A stretch of DNA of 64,000 bases from JAZKFT01 sp963845495 (lineage in GTDB: Bacteria > Bacteroidota > Bacteroidia > Chitinophagales > Chitinophagaceae): assembly GCA_963845495.1 (NCBI GenBank), contig CAWJTH010000091.1, positions 32,020 through 96,019 of the forward strand. The letters run 5' to 3'. Each line of letters begins with the position of its first letter. Within the stretch, counting starts at the first letter, position 1. Both the position numbers and the translations under genes were made by a program. The notes under the pieces are model-generated. The model ran no database searches, was not told the DNA's origin, and saw only the letters and a program-made list of their open reading frames with translations. Shown one piece after another: positions 1 to 9,141 of this stretch.

Positions 1-1459
1 AAGGATATTTTGACCTTGAACTTACAAACCTTTGAATATCAACCCAAAACAAAGCCAAAGTTTGCCACCCTTGAAATGGCAAAACCCGTTGACGACCTAA
101 AAACAAGGTTAAAAATGGTGGCAAACGGAACAGACAAAGCCGGTGAATTTTATCGTTTGTTCCATTACCATTTGTTTGCTTACATCAGTCATCGCGTACC
201 GGAAATAAGCGATGAGCTTTACAGAATTGATGATGGCATGATGGCAGGTTTTGGCTGGGAAATTGGTGCTTTTGAAACTTGGGATGTATTGGGCGTTGCC
301 AAAACGACAGAAGCTATGAAAGCAGCCGGCTTTACAGTGGCACCTTGGGTTGACGAAATGTTGGCCGATGGCAATAGCAATTTTTATAAGGTTGAAAAAG
401 GCAAGCGCTTCTATTACGATATTCTCTACAAAAACTTATAAAGCTTTGCCTGGCGGCGAATCTTTTATCATCCTTTCTGACCTGAAAGAAAAAACCGTTT
501 GGAAAAACAGCGAATCAATTGCTTATGATATGGGCGATGGCATTTTGGGTTTTCAATGGAACACTAAAATGAATACGATAGGCGGCGGGGTTTTGGAAGG
601 CATCCAAAAAACGATTGCCTTGGCCGAACAGAATTTTAAAGGTGTTGTAATTGCCAACGAGGGATCAAATTTTAGTTTAGGTGCCAATGTTGGGATGATT
701 TTCATGTATGCGGCCGAACAGGAATACGACGAGTTAGATTTAGCCGTTCGCATGTTCCAAAATGCGTCCATGCGTATCCGTTATTCGTCTATACCTGTGG
801 TAATTGCGCCACATGGCATGGCTTTGGGCGGTGGTTGCGAGTTTAATTTGCACGCTGATAAAATACAGGCTTCGGCAGAAACTTATATTGGTTTGGTAGA
901 ATTGGGGGTAGGATTAATTCCCGGCGGCGGCGGCACAAAAGAGTTTGCACTGCGTGCCGGCGATGAATATAAAGATGGCGAAATAGAAATTGAACCTTTA
1001 AAACGCCGCTTTTTTAATATTGGTATGGCAAAAGTGGCTACCAGCGCACAAGAAGCTTATGAACTTGGCATTATGCGCAAAGGCATTGATGAAATAAGCA
1101 TGAATACCAACCGCCGTGTGGCCGATGCAAAAGCTTCAGCCTTACAAATTTGGAATGAAGGTTATACGCAGCCATTGCAGCGTAAAGATATTAGGGTGCT
1201 TGGCCGCGGGGCGTTGGGCGCCATTTATGCCGGATTGAATGGGATGGTTCGGGGACAATACATTACCGAACATGATCAAAAAATTGCAAAAAAGTTAGCT
1301 TATGTAATGTGCGGTGGCGATTTAAGTGAAGCAAGTATTGTAACTGAACAATATTTATTGGATTTGGAAAGAGAAGCATTCCTATCACTTTGTGGCGAAC
1401 GTAAAACATTGGAACGAATACAAAGTGTGCTAAAAGGTGGCAAGCCGATAAGAAATTAA
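1..1459 (+). pseudogene. 3-hydroxyacyl-CoA dehydrogenase/enoyl-CoA hydratase fusion, 3' part, frameshifted
   Basis: 3' end of a FadN/FadB-like two-domain beta-oxidation enzyme; the open frame continues off the left edge. Bases 1-441 (frame 1) encode the end of the 3-hydroxyacyl-CoA dehydrogenase C-terminal region (key string AFETWDVLGVAKT). From about 422 the protein continues in frame 2 as a crotonase-fold hydratase, with oxyanion-hole loops NFSLGANVG and GMALGGGCEF and the acidic active-site segment VELGVGLIPGGGG. In intact relatives a stretch like YYDI..K.YKALPGGES is continuous; here frame 1 stops at 439-441, and skipping one base within about 421-428 joins the halves. It is therefore a one-base indel: either a genuine recent pseudogene, or a sequencing or assembly error. 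The domain order (dehydrogenase then hydratase) is typical for Bacteroidota. The fusion would hydrate enoyl-CoA and oxidise 3-hydroxyacyl-CoA in fatty-acid degradation. Confidence 0.85.
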
Positions 1460-1480
1460 GTATTCAAAATATTAAACATT

Positions 1481-1514
1481 AAAAAGAGTTGCATGTTTGT
1501 AACTCTTTTTAATT
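1481..1514 (+). terminator. Rho-independent terminator after the beta-oxidation gene
   Basis: Perfect 10-bp stem AAAAAGAGTT/AACTCTTTTT (1481-1490 and 1501-1510) with a 10-nt loop and a following T-rich stretch, 22 bases after the stop codon. Confidence 0.75.
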
Positions 1515-1715
1515 TTATCGTTTTTAAGGTATCTTTCAGGATTGTTTACAAAAATTTAATAGCACGAAAAAAAATAATTGCCTTGGCATTTATCAGTTTT
1601 AGAAATAAAATCACACTTACAATAGTAAGGAAATCAATACCTTAAATATTAAAAAATAAAAAATTATAGAAGTTCTATTATAAATAAACTAAAAGAATGT
1701 TAGGATTTTTTTTAG

Positions 1716-1812
1716 TAAATTTGAGTTTTTTTAGGTGATTTATACTACATTTACATTGAAACGAACTGCTTAGCGACTAGATGAACTCTATTTTTTAAGC
1801 AGTTTTTTTTAT
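1716..1812 (+). ncRNA. Promoter-like box plus terminator-like hairpin in a gene-free stretch; possible small RNA
   Basis: The gap 1515-2128 has no convincing protein gene and is very AT-rich. Within it a -7-like box TAAATTTG (1716-1723) is followed about 40 bases later by a 9-bp inverted repeat, AACTGCTTA (1764-1772) and TAAGCAGTT (1796-1804), ending in a run of eight T. This arrangement could encode a short transcript of about 80 nt. It could equally be a second terminator or a decayed leader. No known RNA family was recognised. Confidence 0.25.
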
Positions 1813-2128
1813 ATATATTTTTAATACATCCAATGTCTATGCCATCAGAATATAGATTCTGACATGTTATTGTTGTGCTTGGATTATAAAAATGGTCACG
1901 CTATAGTTAAAGCAATAATGGCAATTGATGTTTGTTGGTAAGAATTGGTATTATCATAATGAATACTAACTGGCTTTATGTGTTTACAATATTGCAAGTA
2001 GTAATCTTATAACTGAGATCTAGATTCGTACTACAATACATTATGTTTCAATTACTTACAAACACCCGTTAATGAGAAAACATAAAGCTAATAAAATAGG
2101 TTCATTTTTTACACTATACCTTTTTTAT

Positions 2129-3574
2129 ATGAATACAAAAATTTACTTATTTTTTGTTGCATTAGTATCTTTCACGTCTGTATCGGCGCAGTTTGCCGAC
2201 TCGTTACAAGCAAAAATTGGTACAACCGCATCCATTGCTAGTAAAGACTACCAGCCATTGTGGTTAGTATCCAACAAATGGGGAACCATTGCTGATCGGA
2301 AATCCGATTTAAGCACCCATATAATGGCTTCTAACACAAATATTTTTAAGAACGAAGCTGGGAAAACGAACGGTTTGTATATAAAATATGGTGCGGATTT
2401 GTATCTGAACAATCACAACAATGATGCCTTTTTTGAACAACTATATTTAAAAGCCGGTTATAAAAACCTAGAATTTAAAGCAGGTCGTTTTGAAGAGACA
2501 ACGGGTGTGGTTGATCCAGAACTATCCACAGGATCTTTGGGGATAAGCGGCAATTCATTACCCATCCCTAAAATAGGCTTGGCCATTACAAAATTTACAG
2601 ATATTCCTTTTACAAATGGATTCGTACAATTTAAAGGTACATTTTACCATGGCTGGTTGGGCAACGATAATTACATTAAAGATGCTTACCTACATGAAAA
2701 AAGCCTGTACTTAAGGTTTGGGAAATCACGTTTACGCGTAATTGTGGGGGGGGTGCATTTTGCTGAATGGGGCGGCCACCGCCAAGGCTTAACGTTAGGC
2801 AACTCATTCAAAGATTTTATGAATATAGTTTTTGTAAAATGGAAGAATGATGGCAGTTTTTCTGATACAGCCGCCAACCAAAGCTACGCTGGCGATTCAA
2901 GGATTGTAATGGAAGGTGCTGTGGAATGGATCGGAGACAAAGTAACGCTTGACTTTTACCAACAGACACCTTTTGAAAGTGGTGATGGCTTTGGGTTCAG
3001 AAACATTGATGCTTTAAGAGGCATTTCAGCCACATTTAACAATAAAACTACCGGCATCCAAAAAATTGTTGGTGAATTTATTTATACCAAGCAAATGTTC
3101 GATTTTATCCCAATAGGCCGTCGCGAATCGTATTACAATAATTGGCAATATAGAACCGGTTGGGAATACAACGACAAAATAATTGGTACGCCTTTATTTG
3201 TAAATAGAATTAGGGGTAGCGAATATTTTTCTACCATCCATCCCTACAATTGGGATCAATCTTCCGACTCTGTTGGTAGAAATGCAAACATTATCAGTAA
3301 CAGGATAGTGGGTTTTAACCTTGCACTAGCCGGCACGTTCTTTAAAACATTGGCCTGCAAGGCCATGCTTACCTACACCAAAAACTTTGGTACTTACGAC
3401 AATGACGAGGGCCCTTTTTCAGTAGGTGCTAAAACACAATACTATAGTTTGTTGCAAATGGCTTTGCCTGTTTTAGACAAAAAACTCGAAATTAAAGCTG
3501 CCATCGGTTTTGATTGGGGCGATATGACCAATAATGTTGGATTAAACTTATCAGCCCTTTGGAAAATTAAATAA
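2129..3574 (+). CDS. Wzi-like capsule-assembly outer-membrane beta-barrel protein
   Basis: Predicted exported beta-barrel of 481 residues resembling the capsule assembly Wzi family, whose Escherichia coli member anchors capsule at the outer membrane. The ATG at 2129 is preferred over an in-frame ATG at 2072 because it directly yields a signal peptide, MNTKIYLFFVALVSFTSVSA before QFA. Seen in the body: alternating aromatic/polar strands, the family-like segment GSLGISGNSLPIPKIG (about residues 140-160) and HFAEWGG (about 210). It is a single gene with a long upstream region and no polysaccharide genes beside it, so a role in capsule attachment is inference from the family. Confidence 0.7.
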   Translation: MNTKIYLFFVALVSFTSVSAQFADSLQAKIGTTASIASKDYQPLWLVSNKWGTIADRKSDLSTHIMASNTNIFKNEAGKTNGLYIKYGADLYLNNHNNDAFFEQLYLKAGYKNLEFKAGRFEETTGVVDPELSTGSLGISGNSLPIPKIGLAITKFTDIPFTNGFVQFKGTFYHGWLGNDNYIKDAYLHEKSLYLRFGKSRLRVIVGGVHFAEWGGHRQGLTLGNSFKDFMNIVFVKWKNDGSFSDTAANQSYAGDSRIVMEGAVEWIGDKVTLDFYQQTPFESGDGFGFRNIDALRGISATFNNKTTGIQKIVGEFIYTKQMFDFIPIGRRESYYNNWQYRTGWEYNDKIIGTPLFVNRIRGSEYFSTIHPYNWDQSSDSVGRNANIISNRIVGFNLALAGTFFKTLACKAMLTYTKNFGTYDNDEGPFSVGAKTQYYSLLQMALPVLDKKLEIKAAIGFDWGDMTNNVGLNLSALWKIK

Positions 3575-3619
3575 TCGGGTAATTAGATATTAGTAGTTAG
3601 TATTTAGACAATACTTTAG

Positions 3620-3643
3620 CAATTTTTTAAATATAAAAAATTG
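3620..3643. terminator. AT-rich hairpin between convergent genes
   Basis: CAATTTTTT/AAAAAATTG (3620-3628 and 3635-3643) with a 6-nt loop lies between the convergent Wzi-like gene and the lipoprotein gene. It is symmetric, so it could terminate both; the all-AT stem makes this weak. Confidence 0.35.
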
Positions 3644-3676
3644 TTTTAACACTTATCAAACCATTTTTTTCGATTA

Positions 3677-4573
3677 TTAATTTTTTATAACTGAATATAA
3701 ACTAGCATCTACAGAATTGCTGGTTTCACAACTCATTAATAATTTATTGTTCGAAACAAAAGTAATTCCTTCAACCTGCCAATCGACATTGGGTTTTCCA
3801 ATATTGATGCGTTTATTTCTTCCACTAAAAAACTGGTCGTCTTTATAATCATTTAATAACCAAATAAATGGATTTTCATGTTTATCCAAATATCCGGTTA
3901 GCGCAATCTCTTTTGTGGTTATATTATATGCCGCTCCGGTAATTTTTCCTTTTACATTAAAATTAGATATAGGCGCAACTTGGTAACTACCAGGAGTAAC
4001 CGGTAATTTATAACAGCGTGTTTTAAAATCAATCCCATCTTTCGAAAAAATATACAAATTTGAATTAACCGCTATTAAAGCTTCGCAATCAAAATCTCCT
4101 TTCTTTCTATCTTCAAAATTTGTTTGGTCGGAGTAAGAAAAATTAATGGCGTCGGCATTTACATTTATAACCGAAGCGTTGTTTTTTAAATCGGATTTTT
4201 TAATGCGTAAAATTTTTAAATCTTTTCTGTTGCCGTGGTTATTTCCAAAATCGCCGATATAAATAAAATGATCATCGGCGGTTATATCTTCCCAATCAAC
4301 ATTTGGGAAGTTGGAAATATTTACGGTTTGTAAAATATTTCCGTTTGTTGTATCTATTTTAAAAATGGAAGCAGCATTGCCGCCATCGGCAAAGCTCCAC
4401 AAATTACCGTCGGTAAAGCAAAGCCCAGACGATTCTTTTAGTTGCGATGGAAATTCGGCTATTTTATTAATCTTCAAATCACCTTCCTTCGCAGCAATTT
4501 TATCTTTTTTACCGTTGCAAAAAGCTAACAGCGAAACCATGACCAAGCAAATAATGACTCCGATATATTTCAT
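3677..4573 (-). CDS. Secreted lipoprotein, predicted beta-propeller, function unknown
   Basis: 298 residues. The N-terminus has a lipoprotein signal with lipobox LLAFC (Cys19), so it should be anchored in an envelope membrane. The mature part contains repeating blade-like segments (ESSGLCFTDGNLWSFADGG; DWEDITADDHFIYIGDFGNN) with alternating aspartates and glycines, typical of Bacteroidota propeller proteins related to esterase-like phytase or SdiA-regulated folds. No catalytic residues can be assigned. It stands alone on the minus strand, separated from the next minus gene by about 120 bases with no obvious terminator. Propeller fold is inference; substrate unknown. Confidence 0.6.
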   Translation of the reverse strand: MKYIGVIICLVMVSLLAFCNGKKDKIAAKEGDLKINKIAEFPSQLKESSGLCFTDGNLWSFADGGNAASIFKIDTTNGNILQTVNISNFPNVDWEDITADDHFIYIGDFGNNHGNRKDLKILRIKKSDLKNNASVINVNADAINFSYSDQTNFEDRKKGDFDCEALIAVNSNLYIFSKDGIDFKTRCYKLPVTPGSYQVAPISNFNVKGKITGAAYNITTKEIALTGYLDKHENPFIWLLNDYKDDQFFSGRNKRINIGKPNVDWQVEGITFVSNNKLLMSCETSNSVDASLYSVIKN

Positions 4574-4695
4574 CTAATATTTTAATTTATTATGGGTAAC
4601 GCTTGGCAATAGTATCTATAATTAAATAAAAGCTGATAATTATCGTGTTAAAATTTAAAGATCGTTTTAAAAACAATATGGGTTTTACTTGCCTT

Positions 4696-5760
4696 TTATT
4701 GTACAATCAATTTACCAACCGATTGGCTTTTTGAGGTATTACAAATTACCCTTACAAAATATTCGCCGGCTGCCAATGATGCTGGTAAATTAAGAGATGT
4801 TTTAGCACCATCTGTTTCAATATTAATTTTTTGACTGAGCAATATTGTGGACTGCAGATTAAAGAGTTGCAATTCGTATTCGCCAGCTTTTCCCAAATTT
4901 AGATTTACTCGGCCGCCTGCTTTTGCTGGATTTGGCGATATTATTAATTTGTCTTTTGCAGGTGCTGCAATTTTTGGCAAAATGCTGCGTAATGTGTCAA
5001 TAATTTTATTTGTCTTTTTTGGTTTACGTACCACAGCTACCACCCCAGAAGTTACATAAGCCTCAAGGATAACTGGTTTCAGTGTAATTTTTAAAATATC
5101 AGACTTATTTATTTGATCCGATAACTTTACAGTTTGATGGCCTGTTTCATAGCCAACATAACTAATTTCTAAAGTTAATATTGTATTTTTATCACTGTAG
5201 GAAATAGAAAACTTTCCATTTCTATCTGTGGCAACGCCATTTTTTGTTCCTTTTATTACAACAGAAGCTGCGTAAATCGGGTTCCCATTTTCTTCGGTAA
5301 CAAAGCCCTCCAAAGTATATTTCGGCAATTTTTGCTTTGGATTAATTATTTGAACGCCGCCGAGGACTCCTTGTAATTCAACACCGTTTTCTATTGATGG
5401 CGGTTTAATAGTGCAAACTTGCACTTCTCCAACTTTCTCTTTTGTTTGCGCTTTAGCTTTGTTCGAAAAAATAAAACCGCTTACCAAAGCCGCCATCAAC
5501 CATTTATACCAAGTTTTTTTGGGTGGCGGCGGGGTTGCCAAAACCCTGTTTAATTGATCGTTTTCAAAACGGCCACAGGTGTTGCCTTGATAATTTGAAA
5601 AATGCGCCAGCACTTGCGCATCACTCATATTGGTAAAATCAACCACATTTTTTTGGCAACTACCGCAAAACCGTCCGGGTTGGTTTTGGTTCAAAGTGTC
5701 CATATTGTCCCATTTTTCATGGCAGGGCGTTGGGATTTGTAATATTAGTTTTTGTTGCAT
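4696..5760 (-). CDS. Protein with N-terminal Cys motif, internal signal-like segment, CarboxypepD-regulatory-like domain and T9SS sorting tail
   Basis: 354 residues from ATG 5760. An ATG at 5832 is in frame and overlaps the previous stop as ATGA, so a coupled longer form is possible, but homologues typically begin near MQQKL. Order of parts: a cysteine motif (IPTPCHEKWDNM, then GRFCGSCQKNVVDF, about residues 10-45) common in Bacteroidota; a basic-hydrophobic segment with signal-peptide character (KWLMAALVSGFIFSNKAKAQ, about 85-105); a carboxypeptidase-regulatory-like beta-sandwich (about 145-230, YTLEGFVTEENGNPIYAASV); and a C-terminal domain of type IX secretion sorting style (SPNPAKAGGRVNLNL, ending GKLIVQ). 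It follows the L,D-transpeptidase-like gene in a likely operon. Function unknown. Its topology, with a possibly cytoplasmic Cys domain before the export segment, is unusual. Confidence 0.65.
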   Translation of the reverse strand: MQQKLILQIPTPCHEKWDNMDTLNQNQPGRFCGSCQKNVVDFTNMSDAQVLAHFSNYQGNTCGRFENDQLNRVLATPPPPKKTWYKWLMAALVSGFIFSNKAKAQTKEKVGEVQVCTIKPPSIENGVELQGVLGGVQIINPKQKLPKYTLEGFVTEENGNPIYAASVVIKGTKNGVATDRNGKFSISYSDKNTILTLEISYVGYETGHQTVKLSDQINKSDILKITLKPVILEAYVTSGVVAVVRKPKKTNKIIDTLRSILPKIAAPAKDKLIISPNPAKAGGRVNLNLGKAGEYELQLFNLQSTILLSQKINIETDGAKTSLNLPASLAAGEYFVRVICNTSKSQSVGKLIVQ

Positions 5761-5828
5761 GACGATGATTTTAGGTATTGATGCAGCAACTAAAAAGAAT
5801 GCATAAACTGATGAAATTTTATTTTTCC

Positions 5829-6485
5829 TCATTTTCCGCTATCAAAAACATCCAATAAAATAGGCTTATGCGAAGCATCGATATAACCCGCCAGCACTTT
5901 TAAAAAATTGGGCGAAACCGTTGGGCAGCCCCAACTTTGGCAAATAGCAGTTTCTCTTTCCACGTTGGGTACATACGGATGGCTGTGCAAAACCACCGCC
6001 CGGTCGTAAGCATTGCTGTTGGTTGCATCTAAACCTGTTAGTTTGTAGGCCAATCCAAACTTGCCATAATATTTTCCGCCAATTTTATATTTTCCAAGCG
6101 ATGTGCAAAGGCTGCTTTTGTCGTTAGAATATTTTCTTTCGCCGTCTTTCATTTGTACCGTGCTGCTGCCATGGGTCACCAAGCCAGCTATCAAAATTTT
6201 CCCTGTTTTCATCTCCACCACAAAAAAGCGGTTTGTGCCACTGTGCATGGCCATATCTACCAAAAAACAATTTTGGGTAGAATAACCGTTACGAATTGCA
6301 TATTGTTTTAAAGCAACTAAATGGATGTTAAAAACAGATGGATCGGTTTCCAGTTTTCCATCAATGCCCATCTTTTTAATGGATGCTTGTTTTGGCTTTA
6401 TCAAATCTGCCGATTGGCCAATATTTGCGTTGCAACCCGTTAACAAAAAAGCAACGGCTAAAAAACAGGATGTATTTTTGGGCAT
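5829..6485 (-). CDS. Lipoprotein of the murein L,D-transpeptidase-like (YkuD_2) family
   Basis: 218 residues with lipoprotein signal peptide and lipobox LLTGC (Cys18). The C-terminal half carries the L,D-transpeptidase-like signature: HSHPYV (about 167-172) and SWGCPTV with candidate nucleophile Cys187, plus an upstream beta segment (NCFLVDMAMHSGTNRFFVV). Members of this family are predicted to act on peptidoglycan crosslinks or lipoprotein attachment through the active cysteine. The gene is first of a two-gene minus-strand unit and diverges from the DinB gene. Family assignment is good; the exact reaction is inferred. Confidence 0.75.
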   Translation of the reverse strand: MPKNTSCFLAVAFLLTGCNANIGQSADLIKPKQASIKKMGIDGKLETDPSVFNIHLVALKQYAIRNGYSTQNCFLVDMAMHSGTNRFFVVEMKTGKILIAGLVTHGSSTVQMKDGERKYSNDKSSLCTSLGKYKIGGKYYGKFGLAYKLTGLDATNSNAYDRAVVLHSHPYVPNVERETAICQSWGCPTVSPNFLKVLAGYIDASHKPILLDVFDSGK

Positions 6486-6586
6486 GGCGTTTTTTGATGG
6501 GATGCGTGGACTGATTTATTCCATATTATTAATTAAATGTTTTTTGCAAGCAACTGTTTATCATTTTACTATAAACATTAACTATT

Positions 6587-7102
6587 ATGGGCCAAACAAA
6601 TAAAACAGAGTATTGGCTGCGTGGGCCATTGCACAATACGCCACCATTGTTACAACCAGTTGCCCAAGCACTTTTGCAAGCAAAGGATGAGATTATTGAC
6701 ATGATGGCCAGCTTTCTGGAAGAAAGATTATGGATAAAACCTTTTGGTATGGCTTCTGTTGGTTTCCATTTGCAACATGTAACGGGCGTTTTGGATCGAC
6801 TTTTTACTTATGCCAAAGGCGAAATACTTTTACCCGAACAACTGGCTTATTTATCTGCCGAAGGCGATTCCACACAAAAAAATATTACTGTCGAAATTTT
6901 GTTGAAAGCATTTTCAAAGCAAGTGGACAGCTCAATTGCACAACTAAATAATATTGACGAAGCTACGCTTACCGAAACAAGGTTTGTTGGCCGTGCTAAA
7001 ATACCTTCTACCAAAATAGGATTGTTAGTCCACTCGGCGGAACATACCATGCGGCATGTGGGGCAATTATTAGTTACGGTGAAAATTGTACAATCGCAGT
7101 AA
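6587..7102 (+). CDS. DinB-family (DinB/YfiT-like four-helix) protein
   Basis: 171 residues forming a predicted four-helix bundle. Candidate metal-binding histidines occur in the usual places: GFHLQHVTGVLDRL (about residue 60) and HSAEHTMRHVGQLL near the C-terminus. DinB/YfiT-like proteins bind a divalent metal; some are thiol-dependent transferases (bacillithiol, mycothiol) but most Bacteroidota copies are uncharacterised. The gene starts 101 bases from the divergent transpeptidase-like gene and is followed by the atpA promoter region, so it is probably monocistronic. Confidence 0.75.
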   Translation: MGQTNKTEYWLRGPLHNTPPLLQPVAQALLQAKDEIIDMMASFLEERLWIKPFGMASVGFHLQHVTGVLDRLFTYAKGEILLPEQLAYLSAEGDSTQKNITVEILLKAFSKQVDSSIAQLNNIDEATLTETRFVGRAKIPSTKIGLLVHSAEHTMRHVGQLLVTVKIVQSQ

Positions 7103-7239
7103 AATTCCAATAAAAAATACAAATCCCAATAGTTTATGATTTCCTAATATTTTTGTGTACTTCAATTTTCAAAAATGCAATCCACAACCTTGAAAGTATT
7201 CCAGTGGGGACCTGGAATTTCTTTTATTGAGATTTCTTT

Positions 7240-7272
7240 ATTGGGATTTACCCTTTGTTTCCCTTACTTTTG
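7240..7272 (+). promoter_or_regulatory. Bacteroidota-type promoter upstream of atpA
   Basis: ATTG (7240-7243) as -33 element, 21-base spacer, then TACTTTTG (7265-7272) matching the TAnnTTTG -7 box. It leaves an untranslated leader of roughly 75 bases before atpA. Confidence 0.55.
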
Positions 7273-7354
7273 CGCCCTGAAAAACAGGCTGGTAAAGGAA
7301 AGCTTGCCAATCTATTTTTAGAACTAATCAATTCAATCTTTACAATAAACAACT

Positions 7355-8932
7355 ATGGTAGACATCAAGCCAGACGAAATTTCGGCCATCCTCCGCCAGC
7401 AGCTTGGCAATTTTGATGCTGCGGCCAGCCTAGAAGAAGTGGGCACCGTATTGCAAGTGGGCGATGGTATTGCCCGTATTTATGGCCTTAACAATGTACG
7501 TAGCGGCGAATTGGTAGAATTTGCCAACGGCGTAAAAGCCATAGCCCTAAACTTGGAAGAAGATAATGTGGGCGTGGTTTTGATGGGCGAAAGCAGTGAA
7601 ATCAAAGAAGGCGACAAAGTTCGCCGCACTGATAAAATTGCTTCCATTAAAGTAGGCGATGGTTTGGCAGGACGTGTTATTAATATGTTGGGCGAACCTA
7701 TTGACGGTAAAGGCCCTATCCAAGGCGAATTGTACGAAATGCCTTTGGAAAGAAAAGCACCAGGTGTAATTTTCCGCGAGCCGGTAAAAGAACCATTGCA
7801 AACTGGTATCAAAGCCATCGATGCGATGATCCCAATTGGCCGTGGCCAACGCGAATTGGTGATCGGTGACCGTCAAACCGGCAAAAGTGCTATTTGCATC
7901 GATACCATCATCAACCAAAAAGAATTTTACAAAGCTGGCAAACCAGTTTATTGTATATATGTTGCTATTGGCCAAAAAGCCAGCACCATTGCAGGTGTAA
8001 TGAAAACATTGGAAGAACATGGCGCTTTACAATATACCATTATTGTAGCCGCTTCTGCCAGTGACCCTGCTCCGCAACAGTTTTATGCTCCATTTGCCGG
8101 TGCTGCCATCGGCGAATTTTTCCGTGATACCGGTCGTCCAGCTTTAATTATTTATGATGATCTTTCTAAACAAGCCGTAGCTTACCGCGAGGTTAGTTTG
8201 TTGCTTCGTCGCCCACCAGGACGTGAAGCCTACCCTGGAGACGTGTTTTATTTGCACAGTCGTTTGTTGGAACGTGCCGCTAAGGTTATTGCAAAAGATG
8301 ACATCGCTGCTAAAATGAATGATTTGCCCGAAAGCATCAAGCATTTGGTAAAAGGTGGTGGTTCATTAACCGCTTTGCCGATCATTGAAACGCAAGCTGG
8401 TGACGTATCAGCTTATATTCCTACAAACGTTATCTCCATTACCGATGGACAGATATTCTTGGAAGGTAACTTGTTTAACGCAGGTATCCGCCCAGCTATT
8501 AACGTGGGTATTTCTGTAAGCCGCGTAGGTGGTAATGCGCAAATTAAATCCATGAAAAAAGTGGCTGGTACCCTTAAATTGGACCAAGCCCTTTATCGTG
8601 AGTTGGAAGCGTTCTCAAAATTTGGTGGCGATTTGGATGCGGCTACCAAATTGGTAATCGACAAAGGTGCCCGTAACGTGGAAATTTTGAAACAAGCCCA
8701 ATATTCACCATTTACCGTTGAAAAACAAGTAGCTATTATTTACTTGGGAACGCAAGGCACCTTACGCGAAGTGGCGGTAAATAAAGTAAAGGCGTTTGAA
8801 GAACATTTCTTATTGGAAATGGAAAATAAATATCCTGAAATTTTGGCCGAATTCAAAAAAGGTGTTTTGAACGATGACAGTATTAAAAAGATGGTGGATC
8901 TTGCTAAAGGATTGATCCCTCAATACAAATAA
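7355..8932 (+). CDS. atpA: F1F0 ATP synthase subunit alpha
   Basis: 525 residues, normal length for the alpha subunit. Non-catalytic nucleotide-binding subunit of the F1 head, acting on the cytoplasmic face of the inner membrane. Walker A GDRQTGKSA at about residues 171-179, then the conserved strings SRVGGNAQIKSMKKVAGTLK and QYSPFTVEKQV. Oddly, no other atp gene is adjacent: a DinB gene lies upstream, and a strong terminator 18 bases after the stop is followed by a repeat and a peptidase gene. In most Bacteroidota atpA sits between atpH and atpG, so here the operon looks broken up, or this is a displaced copy. Confidence 0.97.
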   Translation: MVDIKPDEISAILRQQLGNFDAAASLEEVGTVLQVGDGIARIYGLNNVRSGELVEFANGVKAIALNLEEDNVGVVLMGESSEIKEGDKVRRTDKIASIKVGDGLAGRVINMLGEPIDGKGPIQGELYEMPLERKAPGVIFREPVKEPLQTGIKAIDAMIPIGRGQRELVIGDRQTGKSAICIDTIINQKEFYKAGKPVYCIYVAIGQKASTIAGVMKTLEEHGALQYTIIVAASASDPAPQQFYAPFAGAAIGEFFRDTGRPALIIYDDLSKQAVAYREVSLLLRRPPGREAYPGDVFYLHSRLLERAAKVIAKDDIAAKMNDLPESIKHLVKGGGSLTALPIIETQAGDVSAYIPTNVISITDGQIFLEGNLFNAGIRPAINVGISVSRVGGNAQIKSMKKVAGTLKLDQALYRELEAFSKFGGDLDAATKLVIDKGARNVEILKQAQYSPFTVEKQVAIIYLGTQGTLREVAVNKVKAFEEHFLLEMENKYPEILAEFKKGVLNDDSIKKMVDLAKGLIPQYK

Positions 8933-8950
8933 ATTTTACAACATTTTTAT

Positions 8951-8978
8951 AAGCCCTACCTTTTGGTGGGGCTTTTTT
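8951..8978 (+). terminator. Terminator of atpA
   Basis: 10-bp stem AAGCCCTACC/GGTGGGGCTT with one G-T pair, TTTT loop and a following T run, 18 bases after the atpA stop. Confidence 0.85.
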
Positions 8979-8980
8979 AT

Positions 8981-9073
8981 CTGAACTATGATTTGCATGA
9001 TTAGTAGGATTGTTATGATATTGAAATTGTAGGAATCATATCAATCATACTAATCATGCAAATCATGGTTCAG
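8981..9073. repeat. Long imperfect palindrome (REP/MITE-like intergenic repeat)
   Basis: Two 39-base arms (8981-9019 and about 9035-9073) are reverse complements except at four positions. They begin CTGAACTATGATTTGCATGA and end CAAATCATGGTTCAG, with a short AT-rich centre. It is non-coding and lies directly between the atpA terminator and the first M16 peptidase promoter. The sequence style matches short repeats scattered in many Bacteroidota genomes (recollection, not a search). Confidence 0.75.
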
Positions 9074-9141
9074 ACAGTTTTTTCCCGACATTTGCACCCC
9101 GATTGCCAAAGGTTCAAAAGTTGGCTATCATCGATTTTAAT

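Noticed and set aside
7547..8020. 157-codon minus-strand frame inside atpA
   Set aside because: Antisense shadow of a highly conserved gene.
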